From: Dehalococcoidia bacterium
GTDB lineage: Bacteria; Chloroflexota; Dehalococcoidia; SZUA-161
Length of the DNA stretch: 40,708 nt
NCBI GenBank assembly: GCA_014874385.1
Contig: JACWAE010000017.1
Location: 1 to 40,708, forward strand
Direction of reading: 5' to 3'
The translations under genes were made by a program, and so were the position numbers. The notes under the pieces were generated by a model, which was given only the letters and a program-made list of their open reading frames with translations, was not told the DNA's origin and made no database searches. Positions 24,431 to 33,646 of this stretch are shown one piece after another (position 1 is the stretch's first letter; every line of letters begins with the position of its first letter).

Positions 24431-25951
24431 TTACTTATCCAGCCCGATGATCCGGTAGATAAGACCCATATCAAGGGACCTTCGAAAAACATCGGCCAGC
24501 TTGTCGTATTCCGCCTCTTTAGAAGACACTGTAGTGCTGAAGTCCAATCGAATCCCTGTCTTTTCAGCCAGCCCTGTTAGAATGGAACGGCACAATGCCT
24601 CGTTGTGGAACAGGCCATGAATATAGGTGCCCAGGACATTGCCGGCCGGATCCAGGCAGCCCTCCAGTTCCAGGCAAGGTTTTCTCGACCTCTGCTCTAT
24701 TCGAAACACGTGCGCGATACCTTGGCCAGTGGTTTGGCCCATGTGGATTTCATACCCCGCTACCGGGAGACCCAGCGCATTTGCCAACAGACCGCGGCCC
24801 AGAGCGACCTGCCCTTTCACCTGGTGGGTCGATTTCACCGGGGCAAAGGTCGTAGTCACCGGAAGCAGCCCCAGGCCGGGAATCTGAGAGTGGTGGCTCT
24901 CGATATGCTGAGGGTCTCGGATAACTTCGCCGAGCATCTGGTAACCGCCGCAGATCCCGATAACCGGTGTGCCACTGCGGGCACGGGCGACCACTTTCTC
25001 AGCCAGCCCTGCCTGCGTGAGCGCCTCCAGATCTGCGATGGTGCTCTTAGTGCCGGGAAGAATAATGAGATCCGGGCTGTCCAGGGAATCGTTCGCCTCT
25101 ACGTAACGCAGCCGAACCCCGTTTTCTTGTTCCAGCGGATCGAAGTCATCGAAGTTGGATATGTGAGGCAGTCCGATCACCGCGATGTCCAGAAGGTAGT
25201 CGCCTCTAGCCTTCATCCGGACGCGTTTCTCAAGGGACACAGAGTCCTCTTCGGCAATATTGATGTCGTGGTAGTAGGGAACTACCCCCGCTACCGGTTT
25301 TCCGGTTTTCTGTTCCAGCCACTCAAGGCCGGGGGCTAGCAGAGAGAGATCGCCCCTGAACTTGTTTATCACAAACGCCTTGACAAGAGCACGCTCCGCA
25401 GGCTTCAGAAGCTCCAGAGTGCCAACGATGAAGGCGAACACTCCTCCCCGGTCGATGTCAGCCACTAGAAGCACCGGCGCCCGTAAATGGCGGGCCACCC
25501 CCATGTTGACCAAGTCCCTATCCTTTAGGTTGATTTCGGCCGGGCTGCCCGCTCCCTCGATCACCACTACCTGGTACTGGGTCATGAGCCTTTCCAGGGA
25601 CCCGGTTACGACCGTCCACAAATCTGTTTTCAGCGAGTAGTATTTCTTAGCCGAAAGGACATCCAGCGATTTACCACTGACCACCACCTGCGAGCGATTG
25701 TCCGCCTCCGGCTTCAGCAAGATGGGGTTCATATCGACGGATGGCTCCACACACGCAGCTTCTGCCTGTACTACCTGCGCCCGACCCATCTCGCCGCCGT
25801 CCCGGGTGACGAAGGAATTCAGGGACATGTTTTGCGCCTTGAACGGCGCCACATCCCAGCCATCCTGCCGGAAGATACGGCACAACGCAGCGACCAGGGT
25901 GCTCTTGCCCACCGACGACGCAGTGCCTTGCACCATTATGGCCTTTCCCAT
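24431..25951 (-). CDS. cobQ: Cobyric acid synthase
   Basis: The 506-residue protein is a full-length CobQ/CbiP, which amidates four side chains of adenosylcobyrinic acid a,c-diamide using glutamine and ATP. The N-terminal ATP-binding domain starts MGKAIMVQGTASSVGKSTL, with the VVIEGAGSPAEINL motif near residue 135. The C-terminal glutaminase domain has the nucleophile in GICGGYQMLG and a histidine in TYIHGLFHN. It supplies the cofactor needed by the B12 mutase upstream, which may explain its position. No cobalamin riboswitch is visible upstream. Confidence 0.95.
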   Translation of the reverse strand: MGKAIMVQGTASSVGKSTLVAALCRIFRQDGWDVAPFKAQNMSLNSFVTRDGGEMGRAQVVQAEAACVEPSVDMNPILLKPEADNRSQVVVSGKSLDVLSAKKYYSLKTDLWTVVTGSLERLMTQYQVVVIEGAGSPAEINLKDRDLVNMGVARHLRAPVLLVADIDRGGVFAFIVGTLELLKPAERALVKAFVINKFRGDLSLLAPGLEWLEQKTGKPVAGVVPYYHDINIAEEDSVSLEKRVRMKARGDYLLDIAVIGLPHISNFDDFDPLEQENGVRLRYVEANDSLDSPDLIILPGTKSTIADLEALTQAGLAEKVVARARSGTPVIGICGGYQMLGEVIRDPQHIESHHSQIPGLGLLPVTTTFAPVKSTHQVKGQVALGRGLLANALGLPVAGYEIHMGQTTGQGIAHVFRIEQRSRKPCLELEGCLDPAGNVLGTYIHGLFHNEALCRSILTGLAEKTGIRLDFSTTVSSKEAEYDKLADVFRRSLDMGLIYRIIGLDK

Positions 25952-26104
25952 AGTTAACCCCTTCTAATAGCGTTTTGCTCAAGTACCGTTCTGGTGGTGA
26001 ATCGACCACCAGCAGTCCCAGAAATCCGCGATCCTGGGCACCGGGCTTCTCTTGATAGCCAGGTGGAGGTGAATAGGAGAGACGATGACATTGTTGCCCC
26101 GGAA

Positions 26105-26254
26105 TTACTCGATACGATCGAGTCCGATCTTGCCGGCGCCGTTAGGCCCGACTATCCCCATCGTCTCGCCCAACTCCACTTCCATGCTTATCACCCGCAG
26201 CACTCTTTTAGAGCCATAGAAAAAGTGAATGTTCTTTCTTCCTCTATATCTTAC
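26105..26254 (-). pseudogene. Fragment of ABC transporter ATPase (branched-chain amino acid type)
   Basis: On the minus strand a short frame reads KNIHFFYGSKRVLRVISMEV and then GETMGIVGPNGAGK, the N-terminus and Walker A of an ATPase resembling LivF/LivG. The codon after GAGK should give Ser or Thr, but the frame continues IGLDRIE and stops. In-frame stops bound both ends, so it is a dead fragment of about 49 codons. The rest of the 515-bp gap between cobQ and the dnaJ-like gene holds a CTGGTGGT hairpin at 25991-26012 and the dnaJ promoter. Confidence 0.6.
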
Positions 26255-26431
26255 TTAAGTCTATCACAGTTTGGTATGAGCCACGCAACGTTGCCCCTGG
26301 GCATCGTTGCACAACAAATGTCAGTAATAGTGCAACGGTAAACCACAATATTCAGCCACGAGCGTGTTCGATCATCCCTGACCCATTGGCTACTGATATT
26401 TTCCCTGACCTGTTACCACTGACCAAATTGA

Positions 26432-26460
26432 TGACCAACGACAGGTAGAAGTATTATAAT
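26432..26460 (+). promoter_or_regulatory. Promoter placing transcription start at the DnaJ-like GTG
   Basis: TATAAT at 26455-26460 is perfect and lies only six bases before the GTG start codon at 26467; a weak -35 (TGACCA, 26432-26437) is 17 bp upstream. Transcription would begin at or next to the start codon, and no Shine-Dalgarno site is present, so the mRNA is probably leaderless. Confidence 0.45.
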
Positions 26461-26466
26461 TAAGCA

Positions 26467-27282
26467 GTGAACAATTCATATCAGAAAGATTACTACGAGG
26501 TACTAGGCGTCGATAGTAATGCGAGCCAGCAAGAGATTAAAGAAGCTTATCGTAAACTGGCTTTTCAATATCATCCCGATAGGAATAAAGATGACGCTGC
26601 CGCTAGCGATAAAATGAAAGTCCTGAACGAGGCGTATGCCATTCTTTCTGATCTAGCAAAAAGAAGAGAGTATGATTTGCTCAGGGAACGGTATGGACCT
26701 TCTGCTTACGAAGAATACCGACAGGCCCATTCCCAGGAAGATATTTTCAAAGGCTCGGATATCGAGCAGATATTCCAGGAATTTTCCAGATCATTTGGCT
26801 TCCGTAATGCAGATGAGATTTTCCGGGGATTTTATCGTCCAGGGTTCCAGAGTTATGAATACCACCGCCCTGGCTTTACTTCCAGAAGCTATGTTCATGA
26901 CCCCACACAAACCGGCGAATCGGGCACGCCGCCTTTATCTCCCTTAACCCAATTAGGATTCGCAGGTAAGCTCATAAAATTCATTTTGGAAAAGGTCTTC
27001 AGAATTCAAATCCCGGAACGGGGCAAGGACTTGGTTGACGTTCTAAGAGTGACTCCTGAAATAGCCCGGCTAGGCGGCGAAGTTGGGTACCATTATCGAA
27101 AATGGGGAAAACCCAGAAATTTAATGGTAAAGATACCATCTGGGATTAAGAGCGGACAGACGATCAGACTGAGGGGGATGGGTTCACTCGGAAAAGCCGG
27201 CGGAGCACCCGGCGACCTGCTATTAAGAATCAGAGTAAAAGTCTCTTTATCCCAAAGAATCAGGACCTTTTTCAAAATTTAG
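26467..27282 (+). CDS. DnaJ/CbpA-type co-chaperone lacking the zinc finger
   Basis: The 271-residue product has an N-terminal J domain ([25 protein letters not shown] at residues 36-38), which stimulates DnaK ATPase. A linker with aromatic repeats ([21 protein letters not shown]) replaces the Gly/Phe region. A single substrate-binding beta domain follows ([18 protein letters not shown] to [15 protein letters not shown]). The cysteine-rich zinc finger is absent and the second C-terminal domain and dimerisation helix are missing, so it is shorter than CbpA (~306) or DnaJ (~375). Start is GTG 26467. Confidence 0.88.
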   Translation: MNNSYQKDYYEVLGVDSNASQQEIKEAYRKLAFQYHPDRNKDDAAASDKMKVLNEAYAILSDLAKRREYDLLRERYGPSAYEEYRQAHSQEDIFKGSDIEQIFQEFSRSFGFRNADEIFRGFYRPGFQSYEYHRPGFTSRSYVHDPTQTGESGTPPLSPLTQLGFAGKLIKFILEKVFRIQIPERGKDLVDVLRVTPEIARLGGEVGYHYRKWGKPRNLMVKIPSGIKSGQTIRLRGMGSLGKAGGAPGDLLLRIRVKVSLSQRIRTFFKI

Positions 27283-27518
27283 TCCGACCAAGTGAAAATT
27301 ATGGATGAAACAACTTGACATTCTGTTACTCTTGTCCTTTTCTTTCAGGTGTCAACTGCCCCAAAAGAGGGATGGCCAGCAGCGAGGTGCTGCCCTACGA
27401 GACGAACCTTCCACGCTATAAAAGAATGCCCTTGTGACCATCCTGAAATATGATTTGAAGCAAGGCAAACATGAAAAATAGAAAAGGGCCAGAAGATCAG
27501 GTACTCCAGGCGGGACGC

Positions 27519-30443
27519 CTATCGGGTGGAGCGAGCAAGTTGGCTAAAGGCCTGGCTAAAGGCGTTCACGAGCCTGTTCCCCTGCACCTCAACCTCAGTC
27601 ATCATGCTGACAAGTTGCCTCGCCCTGTCGCTGTTCCTGTAAGTGCGGCGTAGCTTTAAATGAAGAGCTCGAGCTGCTGAGGCTTCATTCTCGTTGAGCA
27701 CCTGTATGAGGGGCGCAGCGAAAGACGTATTGTCCTCGCCCCATAACCAGAGCGTTCTGCCCTCTTCGCCGGGCTTCAACGTGTAGTCCCGTTCCGCAGG
27801 GTCACGCAAAGACTTGCCCTGGAACCAGCTTAGCGCATCGGAGTAAATCGCAGAGACGAATCCCCAGCCACCCTTTGCCAGAAAGTCTGATGGAATTTCT
27901 GCTATCGCATCCCGATGGATTTCCTGGAGTAACAAAGTGGCTTCCGAAGCACAGCGGTCAACTAAGTCAACGAAAGCGTTCAAGTCCTGTAGAATAGGTT
28001 GCCCGCGCAGCAAAGTTGTCAGTTCCTGGTAAGTGGGATGGCGCATCCATGTCGGCTCATAATGCACCTGGACTTCGCCCTCGAGCAACTGTTGGTAAAC
28101 CGCAGGGGACACCTCGAGCCCCGTACTGCTCTGCAGCAAATCAACCAGCCAGTTCACGGTATAGCCCGGCTCCGCCAACGGCAAGGACTGCGCAAAATCT
28201 AAAATGACTTTGAGGCGGGCTAGTTCTTCCCCGGACAGCATCTTTCCCCTCTTCGTAGGCTGCGGTAGAGCCAGTCTCCGGGGCGTACCCTGGTCCTTAA
28301 TGGCCACCGGGGCCTGCTGGGGCAATCGCAGCCGCTCTGGGGTAATGTCGGAAATATCGACTGCAGGGACCGGAATAAACTGACCCCTTCTCCGTCGCAG
28401 ACGGACCACGAGGAAGTATGCCATTGCACCAATCGCTGCTAGCGCAAGGATAATTATGATAGCCAAAGTCCAGGACGCCATTAGGCCAGACTTGAGCAAC
28501 CATGGCTGGGTCCAGCCACTCTCGTTGGAGGCACCGTCAACGGCTTCCACCCGCCAATAGTACTCACCTTTGGGCAGGGCCTGCGCCGAGGTGAGAGTAT
28601 AGCTGGTGCCAGTGATGTCTGTTTGCTGGAGGATTGGCTGAGAGAAGTCGGGGCTTGTATCCACCTCAAGAGTGTATGTAACCCCGCTGGGATCAGTGAC
28701 GCCAGTCCACTTCATGGTCGGTTTGATCCCCCCCAGGAGACCTACCCTGCTGCCGTCTCCAGGGGATAGCAGCCGAGGTATGGGGGGCGGCGTGCTTTGT
28801 ATGGTGAAAGTGACTTTAGCGTTATTGTTTTGATCATCCGCAACCTTGATAGTGTGGGTACCGTGCACTGACTGGGGAATTGTGATTGACTCGCTGAAGC
28901 TGCCAGAAGAGTCTGTGCTCCCCCCTTGCGCATTAATCTCTTGATTGTCATAACTAAATGTGAGCGGAGCGTTTGCAGCAAAGCCGGAGCCCGTAACGTC
29001 AACCGTCTCTCCCACGTATCCATAGTCATCGCTTACTGAGATGGCGGGTACGACAGTAAAGCCTACCTCCGTAGCGCTGGTTGCCTGGGTAAGCGAGCCG
29101 GAGGCGCCGATGCTATGTGAGCCCGAGGTAGATGCCGGGATCTCAAAGGTAGCGCTCCAGGCACCCTGGAAGTTGGCGGTGATACCCCGGGCAACGGGGG
29201 TGCCGTCATAGGTTACGGTAATGCCTGCTTCACTGGGGCCAAAACCGGAACCGGTAACGGTTACCGAACTCCCTGTAGCCCCACTTGACCGGCTAATAGA
29301 TACGCCTGAAGTTACAGCGAAGGTCATATTGGGGACGCTCGCCGCTGGGGTGATTGATCCATATGCGGCAATAATATGTGAACCGGAGCCTGAAGCTGGC
29401 ACGACAAAGGTAGCGCTCCAGCCACCCTGAGAGTTGGCGATAATACTCTGGGCAACGGGAGTGCCGTCATAGGTTACGGTAATGCCTGTTTCGCTGGCCC
29501 CAAAACTTGATCCGGTAACAGTTAGCGGACTCCCTGCAGCCCCGATTGACCGGCTAAGGGATATGCCTGGAGTTACAGTGAAGGTTATATAGGGGACGCT
29601 CGCCGCCGGGGTCACAGAACCATATGCGCCGATGCTATGTGAGCCCGAGGTAGATGCCGGGATCTCAAAGGTAGCGCTCCAGCCACCCCGGGAGTTGGCG
29701 ATAATACTCTGGGCAACGGGAATGCCGTCATAGGTTACGGTAATGCCGGTTTCACTGGGGCCAAAACCGGAACCGGTAACAGTTAGCGAACTCCCTGCAG
29801 CCCCACGCGATGGGCTAATGGATATGCCTGGAATTACAATGAAGGTCATAGCGGGGACGCTTGTGGTGACCGAACCAGATGCGTCGATGCTATGTGGACC
29901 GGAGGCTGAAGCTGGCACGACAAAGGCAACGCTCCAGGCACCCTGGGAGGTGGCGATGATACCCAGGGCAACGGTAGTGCCGTCATAGGTCACGGTAATG
30001 CCTGTCTCACTGGCGCCAAAACCGGAGCCGGTAACAGTTAACGGACTCCCTGCAGCTCCACTTGACGGGCTAATCGATATGGCTGAAGTTACAGTGAAGG
30101 TCGTAGTGGGGACGCTCGCCGCCGTGGTGGCCGAACCATATGCGCCAATAACATGTGAACCGGAGGCTGAAGCTGGCACGGCAAATGTAGCGCTCCAGCC
30201 ACCCCCGGAGTTGGCGGTGATACCCGTGGCAACGGTAGTAGTGCCATCATAGGTTACGGTAATGCCTGTTTCGTTGCCAACAAAACCTGAGCCAGTAACA
30301 GTTACCTGGGTCCCCGGGACTCCAGTTATCGGGCTTATGGAAATTCCAGGTGTGGCAGCCTGAACAGAAAGCGGGCTTGCAACGTATACTATCAGGCCCA
30401 AAGCCAGTGCTATTACAACAATCAGGACCGTTATTCGACTCAG
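27519..30443 (-). CDS. Large membrane-anchored surface protein with six Ig-like repeats; probable CTG start
   Basis: The frame contains a signal-like hydrophobic N-terminus, six ~84-residue beta-rich modules (each beginning like GISISPSSGAAGSPLTVTGS), and a fibronectin-like module (PTMKWTGVTDPSGVTYTLEV...YYWRVEAVD). One membrane segment (SWTLAIIIILALAAIGAMAY) with a basic stop-transfer RLRRRRG follows. The remaining ~320 residues are predicted cytoplasmic and unrecognised. AGGAGGG (30451-30457) is correctly spaced only for an in-frame CTG at 30441-30443. Starting there completes a signal peptide (LSRITVLIVVIALALGLIVY); a TTG at 30401 is the alternative but would cut the signal. Probably a cell-envelope protein whose inner domain senses or binds something. 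Confidence 0.75.
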   Translation of the reverse strand: MSRITVLIVVIALALGLIVYVASPLSVQAATPGISISPITGVPGTQVTVTGSGFVGNETGITVTYDGTTTVATGITANSGGGWSATFAVPASASGSHVIGAYGSATTAASVPTTTFTVTSAISISPSSGAAGSPLTVTGSGFGASETGITVTYDGTTVALGIIATSQGAWSVAFVVPASASGPHSIDASGSVTTSVPAMTFIVIPGISISPSRGAAGSSLTVTGSGFGPSETGITVTYDGIPVAQSIIANSRGGWSATFEIPASTSGSHSIGAYGSVTPAASVPYITFTVTPGISLSRSIGAAGSPLTVTGSSFGASETGITVTYDGTPVAQSIIANSQGGWSATFVVPASGSGSHIIAAYGSITPAASVPNMTFAVTSGVSISRSSGATGSSVTVTGSGFGPSEAGITVTYDGTPVARGITANFQGAWSATFEIPASTSGSHSIGASGSLTQATSATEVGFTVVPAISVSDDYGYVGETVDVTGSGFAANAPLTFSYDNQEINAQGGSTDSSGSFSESITIPQSVHGTHTIKVADDQNNNAKVTFTIQSTPPPIPRLLSPGDGSRVGLLGGIKPTMKWTGVTDPSGVTYTLEVDTSPDFSQPILQQTDITGTSYTLTSAQALPKGEYYWRVEAVDGASNESGWTQPWLLKSGLMASWTLAIIIILALAAIGAMAYFLVVRLRRRRGQFIPVPAVDISDITPERLRLPQQAPVAIKDQGTPRRLALPQPTKRGKMLSGEELARLKVILDFAQSLPLAEPGYTVNWLVDLLQSSTGLEVSPAVYQQLLEGEVQVHYEPTWMRHPTYQELTTLLRGQPILQDLNAFVDLVDRCASEATLLLQEIHRDAIAEIPSDFLAKGGWGFVSAIYSDALSWFQGKSLRDPAERDYTLKPGEEGRTLWLWGEDNTSFAAPLIQVLNENEASAARALHLKLRRTYRNSDRARQLVSMMTEVEVQGNRLVNAFSQAFSQLARSTR
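29050..30350. repeat. Tandem ~255-bp coding repeats
   Basis: About five near-identical units of roughly 255 bp encode the Ig-like modules. Shared stretches such as GTCATAGGTTACGGTAATGCC recur in each, with scattered substitutions. This suggests expansion by unequal recombination, so copy number may vary among strains and short-read assemblies may collapse it. Confidence 0.75.
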
Positions 30444-30639
30444 TGCCTTTCCCTCCTACCCCCGGGCCTTTATAACGGCCACTGGGCCGCGCAAGCTGTT
30501 CTCACGCTTCTCGAAGCTCGTGACGCTCAGTGGCGAGAATGGCAATTCTTTGTGCCGGGAGAGTATCTTACTACTAACCCGGATAGTTTACAACTTCTGT
30601 TAGAAAGTTAGCGTCCAAGAAAAACGTAATCAAGGATCA

Positions 30640-30813
30640 TCAGCAAAAGTGTTGTTTTGCCACTTTCTTTGCCTCCCAGAGCCGAGCCCCAGTTGCAGCC
30701 CGCAGCATCCAGGCCGACAGCCCAGCATCTGAGGTGATCCTGGCCCCCTCGAACTCCAGACTCAGCCGCTTGTCGAATTGAAGCTTCAGCGCCTCCCGAG
30801 CCTTTTCACCCAT
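30640..30813 (-). pseudogene. IS1380-family transposase N-terminal fragment
   Basis: From ATG 30813 (GGAGGG upstream) the product begins MGEKAREALKLQFDKRLSLE and continues FEGARITSDAGLSAW, matching the conserved N-terminus of IS1380-type transposases. After ~32 residues the family similarity is lost and the frame stops at 58 codons. The rest of the ~420-residue enzyme is absent. It lies 317 bp from the 3' end of tRNA-Thr and is a mobile-element relic. Otherwise the gap from 30444 to 31129 shows nothing I recognise. Confidence 0.7.
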
Positions 30814-31129
30814 AGGGTTCCCTCCAGCCAGCCCCTTGCCGTGAAGCTAAACGCAGGGGCTTTTGAAGCTATTCTAGCATAGGTTGCGCTTTTGGGCACC
30901 CTTTGATATGGGAAATCCAGCATAAATATCTTAAGCATATTCCGCTCCGCAATTGCTAAACAGTCAACTTCAATGTCGTATTACGCAACCCTGATATGGA
31001 GATATTGTGGAGAAATTATGCTTTGTCTGTGTAACTTAATGTTGTAGAGGTAATAATGGCAAGGCCCACAAGCAGGCAATGGCAGAAGTGATGAGCCATC
31101 TTGCCACTCCGCTTTACGCAGTGCTAAAA

Positions 31130-31201
31130 AGCCAGCGGTCGGACTTGAACCGACGACCGGCGGTTTACGAAACCGCTGCTCTGCCGCTGAGCTACGCTGG
31201 C
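31130..31201 (-). tRNA. tRNA-Thr (anticodon CGU)
   Basis: The minus strand folds as a complete cloverleaf. The seven-pair acceptor stem is GCCAGCG/CGCTGGC, the D arm GCTC...GAGC, and the anticodon stem GCGGT/ACCGC with loop TTCGTAA (anticodon CGT, reading ACG). A T arm GTCGG-TTCAAGT-CCGAC follows, with discriminator T at 31130. CCA is not encoded. Its 3' half is duplicated in degraded form at 5184-5227. Confidence 0.95.
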
Positions 31202-31473
31202 ATTACGTTCGAATTATAAACTTTGCTCCCCCAAAAGTCCATACGTTAGTGTCAAACCTCACTTGCGAGCTCCAGGAACACTCCCTTGCTTAGCCAATAT
31301 ACTATATCGACCACCGGCTCGTGAGAGGGAGAGTTCTGTCAATCTAATAGGGGAGATAGGGACGCCTGAAGCATTACAGCCTGAATTTTCGGCCGACCAA
31401 CTCTGGCGGAAACCATTCTTGCCAAGATCCGGGGAGCTAACGAAGTGTTAGAGACACTACACTAATAGATACC

Positions 31474-31575
31474 GACGGGCAGAGCCCGTGGCACTTGAAT
31501 CTTCAAGCTTCGCTTGACGCCCTTCGGGCGATTGCTCATTAACCCACGGGCAAAGTCTATGGAACTCTGCCCTTC
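31474..31575. repeat. Imperfect palindromic intergenic sequence
   Basis: CGGGCAGAGCCCGTGG near 31478 has inverted partners CCACGGGC (31544-31551) and CTCTGCCC (31565-31572), with an internal CGCCCTTCGGGCG hairpin. It resembles a degraded palindromic repeat. The rest of the 31202-31601 gap shows nothing recognisable. Confidence 0.4.
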
Positions 31576-31601
31576 GGGTTATTAGAGCCTGAAAAGGTAT
31601 G

Positions 31602-32255
31602 CTACTTGACAATTTGACAGACTTCTTTGACCGGTTTCCTTTCCCGGAGAGCCGGCGTCTCGGCCGGATAGCCAACGGGAATGAAAGCGACTAAGTCCAT
31701 CTCTTCAGGCACTCTAAGAATCTTCTCTATTTCGTCTTTGGCTTGCATCGGACCTGTCATCCACACCGCACCTAGCCCCAGTTGATGCAATATTAGAAGC
31801 AGGTAGGCAATCGCTGAAGCTACTGACTGGATTCTGGCATTGGCTATACTACGTGCCTGACGAATTTGTCTGGCTCTGGGGTCAGTTCCCTCCCGTGTTG
31901 CCGAAAGCTCTTCCAGAGGAGATTGGTACTGCTTGGCAGCTACCGCAATGGCTGCGGGTGCGTTGCGGAAGAGACTCGACCTTTGTAGCATCCTCGTGGT
32001 AGTTTCACCGAACTTAGCTGCTTCAGGCCAGGAGGCTATATAATCGGCAGTAGCCTGTACGGCATCGGCAATGGAACCAATTACCTTCTTATTGAGGATG
32101 ACGTAAAAGTACCAATTTTGCTGGTTGCCTGCATTAGGGGCATAGGTGGCTAACTCTACCGCCTGACGCAGCAAGTCCTCGGGAACTTGCTTGTCCTGCC
32201 AGCTACGAATGGAACGACGGCTTTTAATGAGGTCTGCCAGCTCGGTCGTTTTCAT
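31602..32255 (-). CDS. Nitroreductase family FMN-dependent protein
   Basis: The start at ATG 32255 (MKTTELADLIKSRRSIRSWQ) is chosen because GGGAGGAA sits eight bases upstream; an in-frame GTG two codons earlier is a weaker alternative. The 217-residue product has the nitroreductase FMN motif RRSIRSWQDKQVP, ATYAPNAGNQQNWYFYVI and the C-terminal FIPVGYPAETPALRERKPV. Members reduce nitro groups, enones or flavins, or dehalogenate iodotyrosine; substrate unknown. It is a single gene with a ~50-bp sequence upstream that is shared with the PrsW gene. Confidence 0.88.
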   Translation of the reverse strand: MKTTELADLIKSRRSIRSWQDKQVPEDLLRQAVELATYAPNAGNQQNWYFYVILNKKVIGSIADAVQATADYIASWPEAAKFGETTTRMLQRSSLFRNAPAAIAVAAKQYQSPLEELSATREGTDPRARQIRQARSIANARIQSVASAIAYLLLILHQLGLGAVWMTGPMQAKDEIEKILRVPEEMDLVAFIPVGYPAETPALRERKPVKEVCQIVK

Positions 32256-32358
32256 GAGCACTTCCTCCCTTTTGGCTGATAATCACCTCGTCTACTCGAC
32301 GAATTAGCTCTGCGTTAAATAGCCTCACAACATAGCTATGATATATATATTAACGTGA

Positions 32359-32411
32359 AAAGTCATAAAACTAGAGGGGAAAAGCTTAAAAAGTTATCAC
32401 ATTTCCGGTAC
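32359..32411. repeat. Upstream motif shared with 33647-33698
   Basis: AAGTCATAAAAC followed by an AT-rich stretch and ATCACATTTC matches, at roughly three quarters of positions, a sequence at 33647-33698. Each lies ~105-120 bp upstream of a minus-strand gene (nitroreductase, PrsW-like). The remaining 32256-32699 gap has no recognisable gene. Confidence 0.45.
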
Positions 32412-32699
32412 GCTTTGTCTAACCTAGGCGTGAAGGCTTGAAAAAGAATTGGCAGCGGCCTAGAATTGAGAGCCAAAGGGAGGGGCCTTAGCCGGGATTT
32501 TCCATTGTATTTCTTGCGATATTCTACGGCGATATGTATACCAGCGCAAGGAATCTAGTAGAGCAAAACCAAGCATTACAAAATCTGGATTCAGAGGCGC
32601 TTTAGCTGAGGAATAACTAAGACGTTAGAGGCTAATACCGACTCACACGGTTTTCGTCATTAGCAGTCAAGACTTCTGCATGTGCGACTGCATAAGGTC

Positions 32700-33527
32700 T
32701 TAAGCAATCGGCTCCTCATTTCTGCGCTGATTCTTTTCTGCTTGATTTATTCTCCATGCAAATAAAGCCACGCTTATCAAAGCTACGGCAGCCAGACCTA
32801 TATACTCAGTGGCAACCAGTGCAGTCGAAGTCCGACTGGTTATGCTTCCAAACACGTCCCACGAGGTATGAAGTAACACCGTTACTATGAATGCGCTCAA
32901 AATAGCCCTGTTCAAGATAAGATGATGCGCTCTTTCTCGTTCCAGCCAGATCACGGCACAGACATATCCCGTCCAGGCAGCGTGGCCAACCGGAGATAAC
33001 AGACCGCGGACGAGCAGCGTTCCATCCAGTGCTCCCACGTTCCCCTGCGCACTGATGAGGGAGACTAGACTGTAGCCCATAGTCTCCAGGGTGGCAAAAC
33101 CCATTCCGCAAGCTATGCCGATAAGAAGTCCATCAACTTCATGGCGGTACTTGCCGCGAAGAAAAATGAAGATGGGAAACAGCAGCTTGGCACTTTCTTC
33201 AACTGCCCCGACACCCAGCAGGGAAAGCAGACTCAGACTGCGCAGTGTTCCCCACTCCAGGACTGCTGCGACAACGAGGCCAAGTACTCCCCCGAACAGG
33301 AATGTCATAGCCAGTAAATTCACGGAAAACTCCCTGTGGTGGAATCGCTGGTACAAGTAGAGGGTGAAACTTACGGGCACGAGGAAAGCCCCCAGAAGGA
33401 TTACCGTTGGTGCAAGGTTGGGGTTATTTGTGATAAAGAGGGCAGCGTCCGTGATGCCGAACAAGACGAGTCCAATAAACAGCACCCTGAACCAGGTTTG
33501 TCGCACAAAATCGAGCCTTTTAGTCAC
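32700..33527 (-). CDS. PrsW-family intramembrane metalloprotease
   Basis: The 275-residue protein has about eight hydrophobic segments and the PrsW motifs. EESAKLLFP gives the EExxK motif, GFATLETMGY aligns with the GFxxxEN-like second motif, and GHAAWTGYVCA and LLHTSWDVFG carry the histidines. PrsW proteases cut membrane substrates such as anti-sigma factors, releasing stress or envelope responses. No anti-sigma or sigma factor gene is nearby. GAGGTAAC lies close to the start. Confidence 0.85.
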   Translation of the reverse strand: MTKRLDFVRQTWFRVLFIGLVLFGITDAALFITNNPNLAPTVILLGAFLVPVSFTLYLYQRFHHREFSVNLLAMTFLFGGVLGLVVAAVLEWGTLRSLSLLSLLGVGAVEESAKLLFPIFIFLRGKYRHEVDGLLIGIACGMGFATLETMGYSLVSLISAQGNVGALDGTLLVRGLLSPVGHAAWTGYVCAVIWLERERAHHLILNRAILSAFIVTVLLHTSWDVFGSITSRTSTALVATEYIGLAAVALISVALFAWRINQAEKNQRRNEEPIA

Positions 33528-33646
33528 GAAGTTACCTCACCATGTAATGCCTGAAGTACTATATTATAAGCATATCCTGGCCCTATTTTCATCGGTGATT
33601 GAATCTCATGTTTATCCCTGTCTAATACTGACTATTTTCCATAAAG

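Noticed and set aside
24076..26369. CACGAGCGTGTTC occurring near 24078 and 26357
   Set aside because: Only 13 bases shared, two occurrences, no clear placement relative to promoters; may be chance.
25952..26466. Cobalamin riboswitch upstream of cobQ
   Set aside because: No B12-box-like sequence or matching multi-helix fold was found; the gap holds an ABC ATPase fragment and a simple hairpin instead.
29050..30350. Regularly spaced repeats as a possible CRISPR array
   Set aside because: Units are ~255 bp, in frame and encode Ig-like modules of one protein; no short spacers are present.
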